Positions 34,282 to 42,952 are shown, counted from the stretch's first letter. The stretch: 64,000 nt of DNA from Brooklawnia sp963780175 (GCA_963780175.1 CAWAAT010000001.1:1178001-1242000), one strand, 5' to 3'. Program-made: numbers and translations. The notes: generated by a model from the letters alone, not told the origin.

Positions 34282-35489
34282 TCCACACTCCCTCGCCCAA
34301 GCCCGGCAGCGCCGACCGGAGCGAACGCGGTCGCCTCCACCAGTGGCAGCACCGCCTTGATCCCGAATCCCCCGCCGGGCAGGCCGGACGACTCGAAGCT
34401 GCCCCCCAACTCGATGGCGCGTTCGCGCAGCGACCGCAGCCCGAAGCCCTCGACCGGCACGCCGACCGCCCCCTGACCATCGTCGCGAAGCTCGAGATTC
34501 AGCTGAGGTCCGTTCACCTGTGCTCGTACCCAGACCCGATGCGCCCTGCCGTGCCGCAGCGAGTTGGTCAGTCCCTCCTGGACGAACCGGGTGACGTAGA
34601 GGTTACGTCGCTGGCCAACATCCAGTTGGCCGTCAGGCACCCGCACCTCGACGGCCAACCCGGTGCCGCGAAAGCTGGCCGCCACGTCGTTCAGGCCGGC
34701 CAGCCCGACACCGGAGGATCGGTTGGGCGGATTCATGGCCCGCACCCAGATCCGCACATCCCGAAGCGCGGCACCGATCTCGGCGCGGGCGCCAGTCAAC
34801 TCCGTCTGGGCACGACCCAGGTCATCCTCGGCCAGCTCGCGGACGCGATCGAGCTGCGCGCCCACGATCGTGAGTTGGTTGCCCAGGCTGTCATGCAGCT
34901 CACGTGCGGCCCTGGACCGCTCCTGGGTGAGCAACAGGTCCTGAGCGAGCAGAGACTGCTTGGCGAGGTCCTGATTGGCCACCTCCAGTCCACTGTTGGC
35001 CGCCGCCAGGTCCGTCACTGCGGTCTGGAGCCAGCTGAGAGCGACGCCCAACACAACCGGAACCGCCAGGTAGCCGACGGTGTAGACCATCCAGAAGGCC
35101 GTCAGCAGCCAGCCGCGTCCAGGGTCGAACAGGTGGGCCACCAGCCAGCCTGCTTCGATGGGCCCCAGCGCGATCAGGACGCTCCTGAGACCGACTTGCA
35201 CCCCGCTACGGACGAAGACGACCAGAACCGCCACCATCATCAGCGTCGGTTCGAAGAACAGCAGCGCACTGTACGACAGAACCCAGAAGCCCACCAAAAT
35301 CCAGGTCTGCGCACTGCGACGCAGCATGAGCCAGCAGAGCGCCGCGGCACTCACCAGAGCCCACAGAGCTTCGGGCGGTGGGGCCGCGCCGTCCAGACGA
35401 CCACCCGTTGCCAGTGCGATCAACCCCGCAATGAACAGCAGGTCCAAGACCCTCCTGGCCAACGGTTGGGTAGTAGTGATCTCAGGCAA
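34278..35489 (-). CDS. Sensor histidine kinase (HisKA_3 family), copy 1
   Basis: A 403-residue kinase with about five to six N-terminal membrane segments (residues 15-165), a coiled-coil linker, a dimerisation/phospho-acceptor domain with SRAARELHDSLGNQL (phospho-His) and a C-terminal HATPase_c domain with RDDGQGAVG. The architecture is that of DesK/NarX-type kinases that pair with NarL regulators. It is similar over its length to the next gene, with which it overlaps by 8 bp, suggesting tandem duplication. Confidence 0.85.
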   Translation of the reverse strand: MPEITTTQPLARRVLDLLFIAGLIALATGGRLDGAAPPPEALWALVSAAALCWLMLRRSAQTWILVGFWVLSYSALLFFEPTLMMVAVLVVFVRSGVQVGLRSVLIALGPIEAGWLVAHLFDPGRGWLLTAFWMVYTVGYLAVPVVLGVALSWLQTAVTDLAAANSGLEVANQDLAKQSLLAQDLLLTQERSRAARELHDSLGNQLTIVGAQLDRVRELAEDDLGRAQTELTGARAEIGAALRDVRIWVRAMNPPNRSSGVGLAGLNDVAASFRGTGLAVEVRVPDGQLDVGQRRNLYVTRFVQEGLTNSLRHGRAHRVWVRAQVNGPQLNLELRDDGQGAVGVPVEGFGLRSLRERAIELGGSFESSGLPGGGFGIKAVLPLVEATAFAPVGAAGLGRGSVE

Positions 35490-36672
35490 CGCCGACCCCC
35501 AACTTGTCCACGACCAGCGGGATGTCGGCCCGTAAGGTGAACCCGCCGTGGGAGACCTCGGCCCGGAACTCGCCGGCGACTTCTTCGGCCCGTTCCCGCA
35601 GCGAACGCAGCCCGAAACCCTCGGTCACCTCGGCCGGCAACCAGCCGTCGTTCGACAGCCGAAGCATCAGGCGCTGATCGAGCACCTCGGCCACCACCTC
35701 CACCCGCGCAGCCCGGGCGTGCTTCACGGCGTTGGTCAGGCCCTCTTGCACGAACCGGGTGACGAAGAGCTCCTGCCGGTGGCCAAGTACAGGCAAGCGG
35801 TCCGGCAGGTTCAGGTCGACCGACAGCTCGCCGGTTCCCAACCCCCGCACCAGAGCCGGGAGCCCGCCCAAACCGGAGGCTTGCAGATCGACCGGCTGCA
35901 GCGCCTGGGCCCAGGACCGGACGTCCGACAGAGTCTCGGACACCACCCGGCGCGCTTCGTCCACCTCGCTCAGTGCTAGCTCGCGCTGGCCTGGCAGGCT
36001 ATGGGACGCGAAGTCCAGCGACATGCCCGCCACGGTCAGTTGGTGGCCCAATCCGTCGTGCAGTTCCCGCGCTGCCCTTGCTCGTTCCTCGGCCAGCATC
36101 AGGTCTTGGTCAAGACTCGCCCGCTCCCGAATCTCACGGTTTGCCCGGCCGAGTTCGCCGTTGGCGACCGAAAGCTGCTCGAGAACCTCCGACCCGCGGC
36201 GCAACACCTGGCCGATAAGGGTCGGCGTGGCAATCGTGATCAGGAAACGCACGACGATGAGTGCGGACTCCGAGGGGCTCCAGGCGTCGCGAGCCACGAG
36301 GATCGGAAGGGTGTAGACGACGACACTTGTCGCCACCAAAATCAGCCCGGCCCGGTTTCCCAGGAAGACGTAGACCACCACGATCGCCATCACCAGCATG
36401 CTGAACTCGTCCATCCCGGTTCCGATGATGGCGAGCACGCAGAAGCCAACGACCCAGACGATCCTGCCGGAACGGCGGATGACCAACCACAGCCCGGCGA
36501 TGATCAACGCCCAGGCGATCCGCAGTGCCAGGGTCGAGATCAGCACCTGTGGCTCCCAGCCCCGAAAGTCGTACACGAAGGTCGTGGTCAGGTAGAGCAC
36601 CAGGTTGGCAACGCACAGCGCGTCCATCAACGACCGGATCTGCCGGGGGATGGCAGCGAGCCTGGGGGTCAT
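35482..36672 (-). CDS. Sensor histidine kinase (HisKA_3 family), copy 2
   Basis: A 396-residue paralogue of the downstream kinase: N-terminal membrane domain with about six segments, coiled coil, ERARAARELHDGLGHQL phospho-acceptor helix, and HATPase domain with the FGLRSLRERAEEV end shared with copy 1. The nucleotide-binding acidic/glycine loop is less clear here (LSNDGWLPAEVTEGFG) than in copy 1 (RDDGQGAVGVPVEGFG). Both kinases probably feed the single NarL-type regulator, perhaps as a heterodimer; this is inference. It is the first gene of the operon. Confidence 0.83.
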   Translation of the reverse strand: MTPRLAAIPRQIRSLMDALCVANLVLYLTTTFVYDFRGWEPQVLISTLALRIAWALIIAGLWLVIRRSGRIVWVVGFCVLAIIGTGMDEFSMLVMAIVVVYVFLGNRAGLILVATSVVVYTLPILVARDAWSPSESALIVVRFLITIATPTLIGQVLRRGSEVLEQLSVANGELGRANREIRERASLDQDLMLAEERARAARELHDGLGHQLTVAGMSLDFASHSLPGQRELALSEVDEARRVVSETLSDVRSWAQALQPVDLQASGLGGLPALVRGLGTGELSVDLNLPDRLPVLGHRQELFVTRFVQEGLTNAVKHARAARVEVVAEVLDQRLMLRLSNDGWLPAEVTEGFGLRSLRERAEEVAGEFRAEVSHGGFTLRADIPLVVDKLGVGVA

Positions 36673-36732
36673 GGGGCAAACCTAGCTGCTCGCGGGGTCA
36701 ATCACGAGACAGCTTTGGTGGCTGGACCACCC

Positions 36733-36746
36733 GTGACCTGAGTCAC
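36733..36746. promoter_or_regulatory. Palindrome GTGAC-N4-GTCAC between kinase operon and CPBP gene
   Basis: A short perfect dyad in the divergent intergenic region, with a second palindrome GTCATGAC about 20-25 bp further on. Candidate binding sites for the NarL-type regulator; not tested. Confidence 0.4.
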
Positions 36747-36802
36747 CCCTCGGTCAGCACAAGTCATGACCAGAGCGACTGCTCACGGCCGGCGCCTCCG
36801 CC

Positions 36803-36808
36803 TAGCGT
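36803..36808 (+). promoter_or_regulatory. -10-like hexamer for leaderless CPBP protease mRNA
   Basis: TAGCGT followed by 6 nt and ATG 36815, no clear Shine-Dalgarno. Confidence 0.4.
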
Positions 36809-36814
36809 CAAGGT

Positions 36815-37723
36815 ATGACCAACTCCACCGGCCTGCCTTCGACGCTCCCCCCGGCCTCCCCTGTCAAGGACGACGGCACCACCCACCGTGCACCCATGCG
36901 CATGTCTTATCCGTTCCGCGTGGTGCTGGTCGTCGTCGCGATGCTGGCAAACGTCATGGTTACCCCGATGATCCTCGGTATCCCGATCCAGCTTGCCTAC
37001 AACGCCAGCGGGGAGTCTTGGCCTCAGTGGCTCTTGCTGGCCACGACCCTGATCATGCGTGCGACCCCTGCTCTGGGTGCGGTCTTCCTGGTCTGGCTGA
37101 TGATGAAGTACATCGATCGTCGCCCGCTGCGCGAGGCGGGCGTGGTGGTCTCCATGCGTAGCCTGCCTCTGGCACTCGGAGGGATCGTCTGCAGCATCCT
37201 TGCCATCCTCCCTGCCGGCCTGATCCTCACCAGGGCGGGGCTGCTTCGTCCCGAGACTGACTACGTGGACGCCGGCAGTCCGCTGGCCACCTTCCTGATG
37301 GTCGTGGTGCTCGGCCTGCTCACCCAGGGCTTCCCGGAGGAACTCCTGTGGCGCGGGTACGCGCTTCAGACCATGCGCGACCGTCCCGTGACCGCCCTCA
37401 TCGTCTCGGGCGTGGCTTTCGGGGCCCTGCACCTCATTTCGCAGGCTGGTCAGCAGAGCGTCGCCGAGCGCCTCATCTACGCGGGCTCAGCGCTGAGCTT
37501 CGGGCTGCTGGCCGGCGCGTTGGCCATCGCCAGCCGTTCACTGTGGCCGGCGGTCGGCGTCCACTTCGGCGTTCACCTGGCCTACTACCTGGCCTCGTTC
37601 AGCGACATGGGGACTGGCCCGTGGCTGTGGGTCAGCGAGACCGTGATGTTCCTGCTGATGACCGCAGTTGTGGTGCTCAGATTCCACCGATCCTTCACGA
37701 CACCCATCAGGCTGGAGCAGTGA
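36815..37723 (+). CDS. CPBP family intramembrane glutamic endopeptidase
   Basis: A 302-residue membrane protein with about eight membrane segments. The Abi/CPBP motif 1 is FPEELLWRGYALQTM (EExxxR), motif 2 is FGALHLISQ and motif 3 is VGVHFGVHLAYYL, giving the Glu, Arg and His residues of the active site. It is divergently transcribed from the two-kinase operon and may be its target. The final residues form a short cytoplasmic tail. A remnant of another CPBP gene lies at 41.9 kb. Confidence 0.85.
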   Translation: MTNSTGLPSTLPPASPVKDDGTTHRAPMRMSYPFRVVLVVVAMLANVMVTPMILGIPIQLAYNASGESWPQWLLLATTLIMRATPALGAVFLVWLMMKYIDRRPLREAGVVVSMRSLPLALGGIVCSILAILPAGLILTRAGLLRPETDYVDAGSPLATFLMVVVLGLLTQGFPEELLWRGYALQTMRDRPVTALIVSGVAFGALHLISQAGQQSVAERLIYAGSALSFGLLAGALAIASRSLWPAVGVHFGVHLAYYLASFSDMGTGPWLWVSETVMFLLMTAVVVLRFHRSFTTPIRLEQ

Positions 37724-37772
37724 TCGATCTTCCCTGATGCTGGGAATCGGGCCGACCGACTGCCGGGTGCTC

Positions 37773-38190
37773 TCAGCGGCCCGGCAGCGCCAAGGGCCTG
37801 CGGAAACGTCGGCCGTACTCGGCCGGGCCGCTGACCCCGGCGGTGAACACCCGGGCCCTCTACACGCTGGGCGGCCAACTGGCGCACCAGCACGGTCAAC
37901 TCCTCCAGCCGACGCTGGGTGTCGTCCAGTTCCGACTGCAGGGCGATGATCCGACGAATGCCGTTCAGGTTGACGCCTTCTTCCTGCGACAGCTGCTGAA
38001 TCAGCCGCAGCCGGCGCACGTCACGCGGGGTGTAGCGGCGTCCGCCACCCTTGGCCCGGCTGGGCACCACCAGGCCCATCCGGTCGTAGGTACGCAGCGT
38101 CTGGGGGTGCATGTCGGCCAGGGACGCGGCCACCGAGATGCTGAAGATCGGGGCGTCCGGGTCGAGCACCTGTGGCAGGTGCTCACTCAT
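37773..38190 (-). CDS. hspR: HspR heat-shock repressor (MerR family; frameshift near C-terminus)
   Basis: A MerR-type repressor of about 138 residues, last gene of the dnaK operon. The helix-turn-helix spans IFSISVAASLADMHPQTLRTYDRMGL, followed by RRYTPRDVRRLRLIQQLSQEEGVNLNGI and a coiled coil. An extra base near 37850 throws the end into a long wrong frame; removing it gives VFTAGVSGPAEYGRRF and a stop at 37773, close to known HspR tails, with interval length 3n+1. HspR binds HAIR sites with DnaK as co-repressor; such sites precede dnaK and clpB here. Confidence 0.88.
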
Positions 38191-39335
38191 CGGTTGTCCG
38201 CCAGCAGATTCATGCGCGGGTTCGGTTCACCGCTGACCTGGACGTAGTTCTGCAGTGCAGCGCGGGCGTCCTCGCTCAGATGCGCCGGGACGAGCACTTC
38301 GACGGTCGCCAGCAGGTCACCCTTGTCGCCGGACCCCTTCGCCACCCCCCGGCCCCGCACGCGGAAGGTCCGCCCGTTGGGGGTCCCAGCCGGGATGCGC
38401 AGCTTGACGTTTCCGCCACCCATCGTCGGCACTTCGATCTCGGCGCCCAGGGCGGCCTCGGGGAAGGTGACCGGCACGGTAACGGTGAGGTTCTCGCCCT
38501 GCCGTCCAAAGACCGGATGGGGACGCACATGGACCACCACGTACAGATCGCCGGCCGAGCCGCCGTTCTCGCCTGCGCTGCCCTTGCCCTTGATGCGGAT
38601 CTTCTGGCCGTCGGTGACGCCGGCCGGAATGCGCACCTGCATCGTCGTATGGCTCTGGGCCCGGCCGCTGCCGTGGCAGACGTCGCAAGGGTCGTCCAGA
38701 ATCAAGCCCCTGCCGCGGCACTCCCGGCACGGTTCGGTGACCTGGAAGACACCGCCGGCGGTGGACTGCTGCATGCCGGATCCCTGGCAGGTGGGGCAGA
38801 CGCGAGGCATGGTGCCGGCCTTGGCGCCGGTCCCCCGGCAGGCCGCGCACGCGTCCTCACTGGTCATCTGCACCCCGACGGTGGTGCCCTCGACGGCCTG
38901 GTTGAAGCCGATTGTCACCTCACCCTCGACGTCGGAGCCGCGACGCGGCCCCCTTGTCGAGGTGCGGCGGGTACCTGTGGTCGTGCCCTGTCCGAACAGG
39001 TTGCCCAGCAGATCACCCAGCCCGGCGTCGCCCATGGTGCGAAAGACGTCCTCCGCCCCGGGACGCTGCGCGCCCCCTCGCGGGAACTGGAATCCCGAGC
39101 CGAACAAGCTGCGCTGTTCGTCGTACTCGCGTCGCTTGTCGGGATCTGACAGCACATCGTGGGCCTCAGAGGCCTCCTTGAAGCGCTGCTCGGCCGCCCG
39201 GTCGCCCGGATGCTGGTCGGGGTGGTTCTCTCGGGCGATCTTGCGGAACGCCTTCTTGACCTGGTCCGGCTTGGCATCCTTGGGCACACCGAGGATCTTG
39301 TAGTAGTCCTTCTCCAGCCAGTCCTTGGTGCTCAT
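38187..39335 (-). CDS. dnaJ: Chaperone protein DnaJ
   Basis: A 382-residue type I J-protein. The J domain (residues about 9-75) holds the HPD motif in ENHPDQHPG. A Gly/Arg-rich region follows, then the zinc-finger domain with four CxxCxGxG units (CAACRGTG, CPTCQGSG, CRECRGRG, CDVCHGSG) and the two C-terminal beta domains. It stimulates DnaK ATPase and delivers clients. ATG 39335 gives MSTKDWLEKDYYKILGV. It overlaps hspR by 4 bp. Confidence 0.95.
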   Translation of the reverse strand: MSTKDWLEKDYYKILGVPKDAKPDQVKKAFRKIARENHPDQHPGDRAAEQRFKEASEAHDVLSDPDKRREYDEQRSLFGSGFQFPRGGAQRPGAEDVFRTMGDAGLGDLLGNLFGQGTTTGTRRTSTRGPRRGSDVEGEVTIGFNQAVEGTTVGVQMTSEDACAACRGTGAKAGTMPRVCPTCQGSGMQQSTAGGVFQVTEPCRECRGRGLILDDPCDVCHGSGRAQSHTTMQVRIPAGVTDGQKIRIKGKGSAGENGGSAGDLYVVVHVRPHPVFGRQGENLTVTVPVTFPEAALGAEIEVPTMGGGNVKLRIPAGTPNGRTFRVRGRGVAKGSGDKGDLLATVEVLVPAHLSEDARAALQNYVQVSGEPNPRMNLLADNR

Positions 39336-39355
39336 CACCCCACCCCCTTCCGGGC

Positions 39356-39925
39356 TTACTGATCCGCAGGCACTGCAACAATGACCCGGGCCGGCCGGAT
39401 GACCAGCTCGCCGATCCGGTAACCCACCTGCATGACCTCGTGCACCGTCATCACGTCGGCGTCCGGGCTGGGCACCTGCATCAGCGCCTCGTGCAGGTGC
39501 GGGTCGAACTCGTCACCGACCGCACCGAACGACTCGAAGCCGTACGACTTGGTGACCCTGACGAGTTCGTCGGCAGTCAGTTTGAAGCCGCCGGTGAGGT
39601 CGTCATGATCCTGGGCGGCAAGGATCGAGTCGAACACCGGCATGAGGTCACGCAGGACCGCCTCGAGCCCGCCCTGCCGTGCCAAGGCCCGGTCACGGTC
39701 GACGCGCTTCTTGTAGTTGACGTATTCAGCCTGGACGCGCTGCAGGTCATTGGTGCGCTCGGCGACCAGACTCTGCAGTTCAGCCAGCTGGTCGGCCATC
39801 TGGGACTGGTCGGAGAGGGCCCCGGCACCTGCCAGGGTCCCCTCGACGTCCAGTGGGTTCAGAGCGGCCGCCTCGGCGGCCAGATCGGCGCCGAGGTCGC
39901 CCGTCTGTTCCACGGGTTCAGTCAT
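39356..39925 (-). CDS. grpE: Nucleotide exchange factor GrpE
   Basis: A 189-residue GrpE: acidic variable N-terminus, a long coiled coil (RTNDLQRVQAEYVNYKKRVDRDR), the LMPVFDSILAAQDHDD helix and the C-terminal beta domain with VTKSYGFESFGAVGDEFDPHLHEALMQVP and QVGYRIGELVIRPARV. It releases ADP from DnaK. It lies between dnaK (6 bp) and dnaJ (20 bp) in the standard actinobacterial order. Confidence 0.95.
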   Translation of the reverse strand: MTEPVEQTGDLGADLAAEAAALNPLDVEGTLAGAGALSDQSQMADQLAELQSLVAERTNDLQRVQAEYVNYKKRVDRDRALARQGGLEAVLRDLMPVFDSILAAQDHDDLTGGFKLTADELVRVTKSYGFESFGAVGDEFDPHLHEALMQVPSPDADVMTVHEVMQVGYRIGELVIRPARVIVAVPADQ

Positions 39926-39931
39926 GAATGA

Positions 39932-41782
39932 TCAGTCCTTCTTCTCGTCGTCGACGATCTCGGCGTCCACCACGTCATCGTCGCCGGGCTGGCCGGAAGC
40001 GTCGGCGTTCTGGGCGGCGGCCTCGGCCTGCTGCTGGGCCTGGCTGGCCTGGTAGACGGCCTGACCCATGGCGGAGGCCTTGTGGTTGAGGTCCTCCATG
40101 GCGGCCTTCACCGCATCGTCGTTGTCGCTGCCCTTGAGGGCGGCCTTCAGCGTTGCCAGCGACTCGACAACCGGGGTCTTGACGTCCTCGGGGATCTTGT
40201 CGCCGTTGTCCTCCAGAACCTTCTCGGTGCGGAAGGCCAGCGCGTCGGCCTCGTTGCGCATCTCGACACTCTCGCGACGCTTGCGGTCGGCCTCTTCGTT
40301 GGCCTCGGCGTCCCGGACCATGCGGTCGATCTCGTCCTTGCCGAGGGCCGAACCGCCGGTGACGGTCATCGACTGTTCCTTGCCGGTCGCCATGTCCTTG
40401 GCGTGCACGTGGACGATGCCGTTGGCGTCGATGTCGAAGCTGACCTCGACCTGCGGCACGCCGCGCGGGGCGGGCATCAGGCCGGTCAACTCGAAGTTGC
40501 CGAGCGACTTGTTGTCGCGGGCGAACTGACGCTCGCCCTGGTACACCTGGATCATCACCGAGGGCTGGTTGTCGTCCGCGGTGGTGAAGATCTCGGAGCG
40601 CTTGGTCGGGATGGTGGTGTTGCGCTCGATGATCTTGGTCATCACGCCACCCTTGGTCTCGATGCCCAGGCTCAACGGGGTGACGTCGAGCAGCAGCACG
40701 TCCTTGACCTCGCCCTTCAGCACACCCGCCTGCAGGGACGCGCCCAGTGCGACAACCTCGTCGGGGTTGACCGTCTTGTTGGGCTCCTTGCCGCCGGACA
40801 GCTGGCGGACGAGATCCTGAACGGCCGGCATGCGGGTCGAGCCGCCCACCAGGATGATCTGGTCGATCTGGCCGACATTCACCTTGGCGTCGGAAATGAC
40901 CGAGTTGAAGGGACCCTTGCAGCGGTCGAGCAGGTCCTGAGTCATGCGCTGGAACTCCGCGCGGCTCAGCTTCTCCTCAAGGTGCAGTGGGCCGTCGGCC
41001 CCGGCGGTGATGTAGGGCAGGTTGATCTCGGTCTCCTGCACCTGGCTCAACTCGATCTTGGCGCGCTCAGCGGACTCCTTGAGCCGCTGGCCGGCCATCT
41101 TGTCCTTGGACAGGTCGATGCCGGTCTTGTTCTTGAACTGGGTGACCAGCCAGTCGATGATGCGCTGGTCCCAGTCGTCGCCACCCAGGCGCGGGTCGCC
41201 CTTGGTCGCCTTCACCTCGAACACGCCCTCGCTGATGTCGAGCAACGAGACGTCGAACGTGCCGCCGCCGAGGTCGAAGACCAGGACGAGCTGCTCCTGA
41301 TTGGCCTTGTCGAGGCCGTAGGCCAGAGCCGCAGCGGTGGGCTCGTTGATGATGCGGTCGACGATCAGACCGGCGATCTCACCGGCCTCCTTGGTGGCCT
41401 GCCGCTCGGCGTCACCGAAGTAGGCGGGCACGGTGATGACCGCATTGGTGATCGGCTCGCCGAGGTAGGCCTCGCCGTCGCGCTTCAACTTCTGCAGCAC
41501 CGCGGCGCTGATCTGCTGGGGACGCTGTGTCTTGCCGTCGATCTGGGTCGTCCAACTGGTACCCATGTGACGCTTGACCGAACGAATCGTCCGGTCGGGG
41601 TTGGTGACAGCCTGACGCTTGGCGACCTCGCCGACCAACACTTCGCCGCTCTTGGTGAACGCAACGACCGACGGGGTGGTGCGGGAGCCCTCAGCGTTGG
41701 GGATGACGGTGGGCTCACCACCTTCGAGGACTGCGATCACCGAGTTGGTGGTTCCGAGGTCGATGCCAACTGCACGAGCCAT
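39932..41782 (-). CDS. dnaK: Molecular chaperone DnaK (Hsp70)
   Basis: A 616-residue Hsp70 complete from MARAVGIDLGTTNSVIAV through the ATPase (VFDLGGGTFDVSLLD, ILVGGSTRMPAVQDLV), the linker KDVLLLDVTPLSLG and the substrate-binding domain to a tail rich in Gln/Ala/Asp. ATG 41782 has a GGAGGA Shine-Dalgarno; the upstream extension of the frame is through the promoter and is rejected. First gene of dnaK-grpE-dnaJ-hspR. Three HAIR boxes and a SigH-like promoter precede it. Confidence 0.97.
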   Translation of the reverse strand: MARAVGIDLGTTNSVIAVLEGGEPTVIPNAEGSRTTPSVVAFTKSGEVLVGEVAKRQAVTNPDRTIRSVKRHMGTSWTTQIDGKTQRPQQISAAVLQKLKRDGEAYLGEPITNAVITVPAYFGDAERQATKEAGEIAGLIVDRIINEPTAAALAYGLDKANQEQLVLVFDLGGGTFDVSLLDISEGVFEVKATKGDPRLGGDDWDQRIIDWLVTQFKNKTGIDLSKDKMAGQRLKESAERAKIELSQVQETEINLPYITAGADGPLHLEEKLSRAEFQRMTQDLLDRCKGPFNSVISDAKVNVGQIDQIILVGGSTRMPAVQDLVRQLSGGKEPNKTVNPDEVVALGASLQAGVLKGEVKDVLLLDVTPLSLGIETKGGVMTKIIERNTTIPTKRSEIFTTADDNQPSVMIQVYQGERQFARDNKSLGNFELTGLMPAPRGVPQVEVSFDIDANGIVHVHAKDMATGKEQSMTVTGGSALGKDEIDRMVRDAEANEEADRKRRESVEMRNEADALAFRTEKVLEDNGDKIPEDVKTPVVESLATLKAALKGSDNDDAVKAAMEDLNHKASAMGQAVYQASQAQQQAEAAAQNADASGQPGDDDVVDAEIVDDEKKD

Positions 41783-41825
41783 TGTTCCTCCTGTATCGTC
41801 CGTTGGACGCATTGTGTGGTCTGTA

Positions 41826-41846
41826 CTTGAGTCTGCGGGGCTCAAC
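41826..41846. promoter_or_regulatory. HAIR box 1 upstream of dnaK
   Basis: CTTGAGT-N7-GCTCAAC; one mismatch in the right arm compared with the dyad consensus. Closest of three to the start codon. Confidence 0.75.
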
Positions 41847-41860
41847 TGGTGAGCCGACTC

Positions 41861-41881
41861 ATTGAGTCTAGCGCACTCATG
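41861..41881. promoter_or_regulatory. HAIR box 2 upstream of dnaK
   Basis: ATTGAGT-N7-ACTCATG; arms match at the central TGAGT/ACTCA core. Middle of three. Confidence 0.7.
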
Positions 41882-41888
41882 TCCCAAA

Positions 41889-41909
41889 GTTGAGTCCACT
41901 TCACTCAAC
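41889..41909. promoter_or_regulatory. HAIR box 3 upstream of dnaK
   Basis: Perfect GTTGAGT-N7-ACTCAAC, identical in both arms to the clpB site. Its distal arm contains the GTT of the SigH-like promoter. Confidence 0.88.
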
Positions 41910-41932
41910 CACTTCGAGGTTGGGGATATTCC
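41907..41932 (-). promoter_or_regulatory. SigH/SigR-like dnaK promoter overlapping HAIR box 3
   Basis: The reverse strand reads GGAAT-N18-GTTG; the 11 bases CCGGAATATCC around the -35 and the spacing are identical to those at clpB. Confidence 0.7.
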
Positions 41933-41941
41933 GGGGTTGCC

Positions 41942-42376
41942 GGCCTGACCGCGGTTCACAACGCGGGCGCGGCGTCCGTGTGGGTGAAGGCGTCTCCTGT
42001 GAACATGGGTGTGCATTTCGCCTGGAACGTGGTGCAGGGTCCCCTGCTGGGCATCGTGGTGTCCGGTTCATCGGCCGGCGGTACGGGTCTGATCAGGTCC
42101 ACCATGAACGGCCCGGAGTGGTTGAGCAGCGGGGCTTTCGGTGCCGAGGCGTCGGCGGTCATGATCGTGCTGCTCACCGCCGTGGGTGTCTTCCTGATGG
42201 TTGAGGTGGGACGCCGAGGACTCGCTGCGCAGCCGACCTGGGTCAGGCGACGGGTCCTGCTGGCAAGGGCGGGGACGGCGGCAGTGCCGTCGCAGATGAC
42301 ATCCGGCCAGACGTCGGAGGCACTGGCGGGGGCGCCAACCCAGGATCCAGCTGAGCTCGATGCCCAGACAACCTAG
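41942..42376 (+). pseudogene. CPBP intramembrane protease remnant (C-terminal part only)
   Basis: An open frame whose peptide VNMGVHFAWNVVQGPLLG matches the third catalytic motif of CPBP proteases, followed by SGSSAGGTGLIRSTMNGPEWLSSGAFG and a final membrane span typical of this family's C-terminus. The first two motifs (EExxxR and FxxxH) and all earlier membrane segments are absent: upstream the frame runs into the dnaK promoter and meets a stop at 41891. A deletion probably placed the remnant beside dnaK. Not expected to be functional. Confidence 0.7.
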
Positions 42377-42417
42377 TTCTGGTGCGCTGGTCTGGCCTCA
42401 GCTGGGGGCGCTCCTGC

Positions 42418-42906
42418 TCAATTGAGCTCCCCACGTCTGCCTTGCTCCAGATCGAGCAGCCAGCGCTTGGCCTCCAGCCCGCCGGCGTAGCCGGTGAGTC
42501 CACCCGAGGCCCCTACCACTCGGTGACAGGGCACCACGATCGAGATGGGGTTGCGCCCGACAGCCGCCCCGACTGCCCGCGACGCCGCCGGACGACCGAG
42601 CTCGCGGGCGAGCTGCCCGTAGGACACCACCTCGCCATAGGGAATCGTGCGCAGGGCCGCCCAGACCGTTCTCTGGAAGTCGGTTCCCCGGGGAGCCAGC
42701 GGCAATTCGAACTCGGTTCGCTGCGCGGCCAGGTACTCGTCGAGCTGGCGGACAACCTCGGCGCCCGCCGCGGGATCTTCAGGCCCCAGCGCCTCTGGAG
42801 CAGGGAGGTGGCGCTGGGCGTCCCGGTAAAGGCCAGCCAGTGAGTCGTTCTCAGCGATGACGATCAGGTAGTCCCCGATCGGCGTCGTGTGTCTGCGATG
42901 CCTCAT
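42418..42906 (-). CDS. ogt: Methylated-DNA--protein-cysteine methyltransferase
   Basis: A 162-residue single-turnover repair protein that removes O6-alkyl groups from guanine. The active-site PCHRVVGASGGLTGYAGG with the acceptor Cys, the recognition helix region YGQLARELGRPAASRAVGAAVGRNP and FQRTVWAALRTIPYG are intact. It has the short N-terminal ribonuclease-like domain of Ogt-type proteins. A tandem of GAGGAG-type bases precedes the ATG. Confidence 0.93.
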   Translation of the reverse strand: MRHRRHTTPIGDYLIVIAENDSLAGLYRDAQRHLPAPEALGPEDPAAGAEVVRQLDEYLAAQRTEFELPLAPRGTDFQRTVWAALRTIPYGEVVSYGQLARELGRPAASRAVGAAVGRNPISIVVPCHRVVGASGGLTGYAGGLEAKRWLLDLEQGRRGELN

Positions 42907-42952
42907 GCTGACTCCTCCTGGTGGGTCGGGGCGTCCGGCCTTGCCTTTCGAC

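Noticed and set aside
37585..37772. Extended C-terminus of HspR
   Set aside because: It is an out-of-frame read antisense to the CPBP gene; the repaired frame stops at 37773 with a typical HspR tail.
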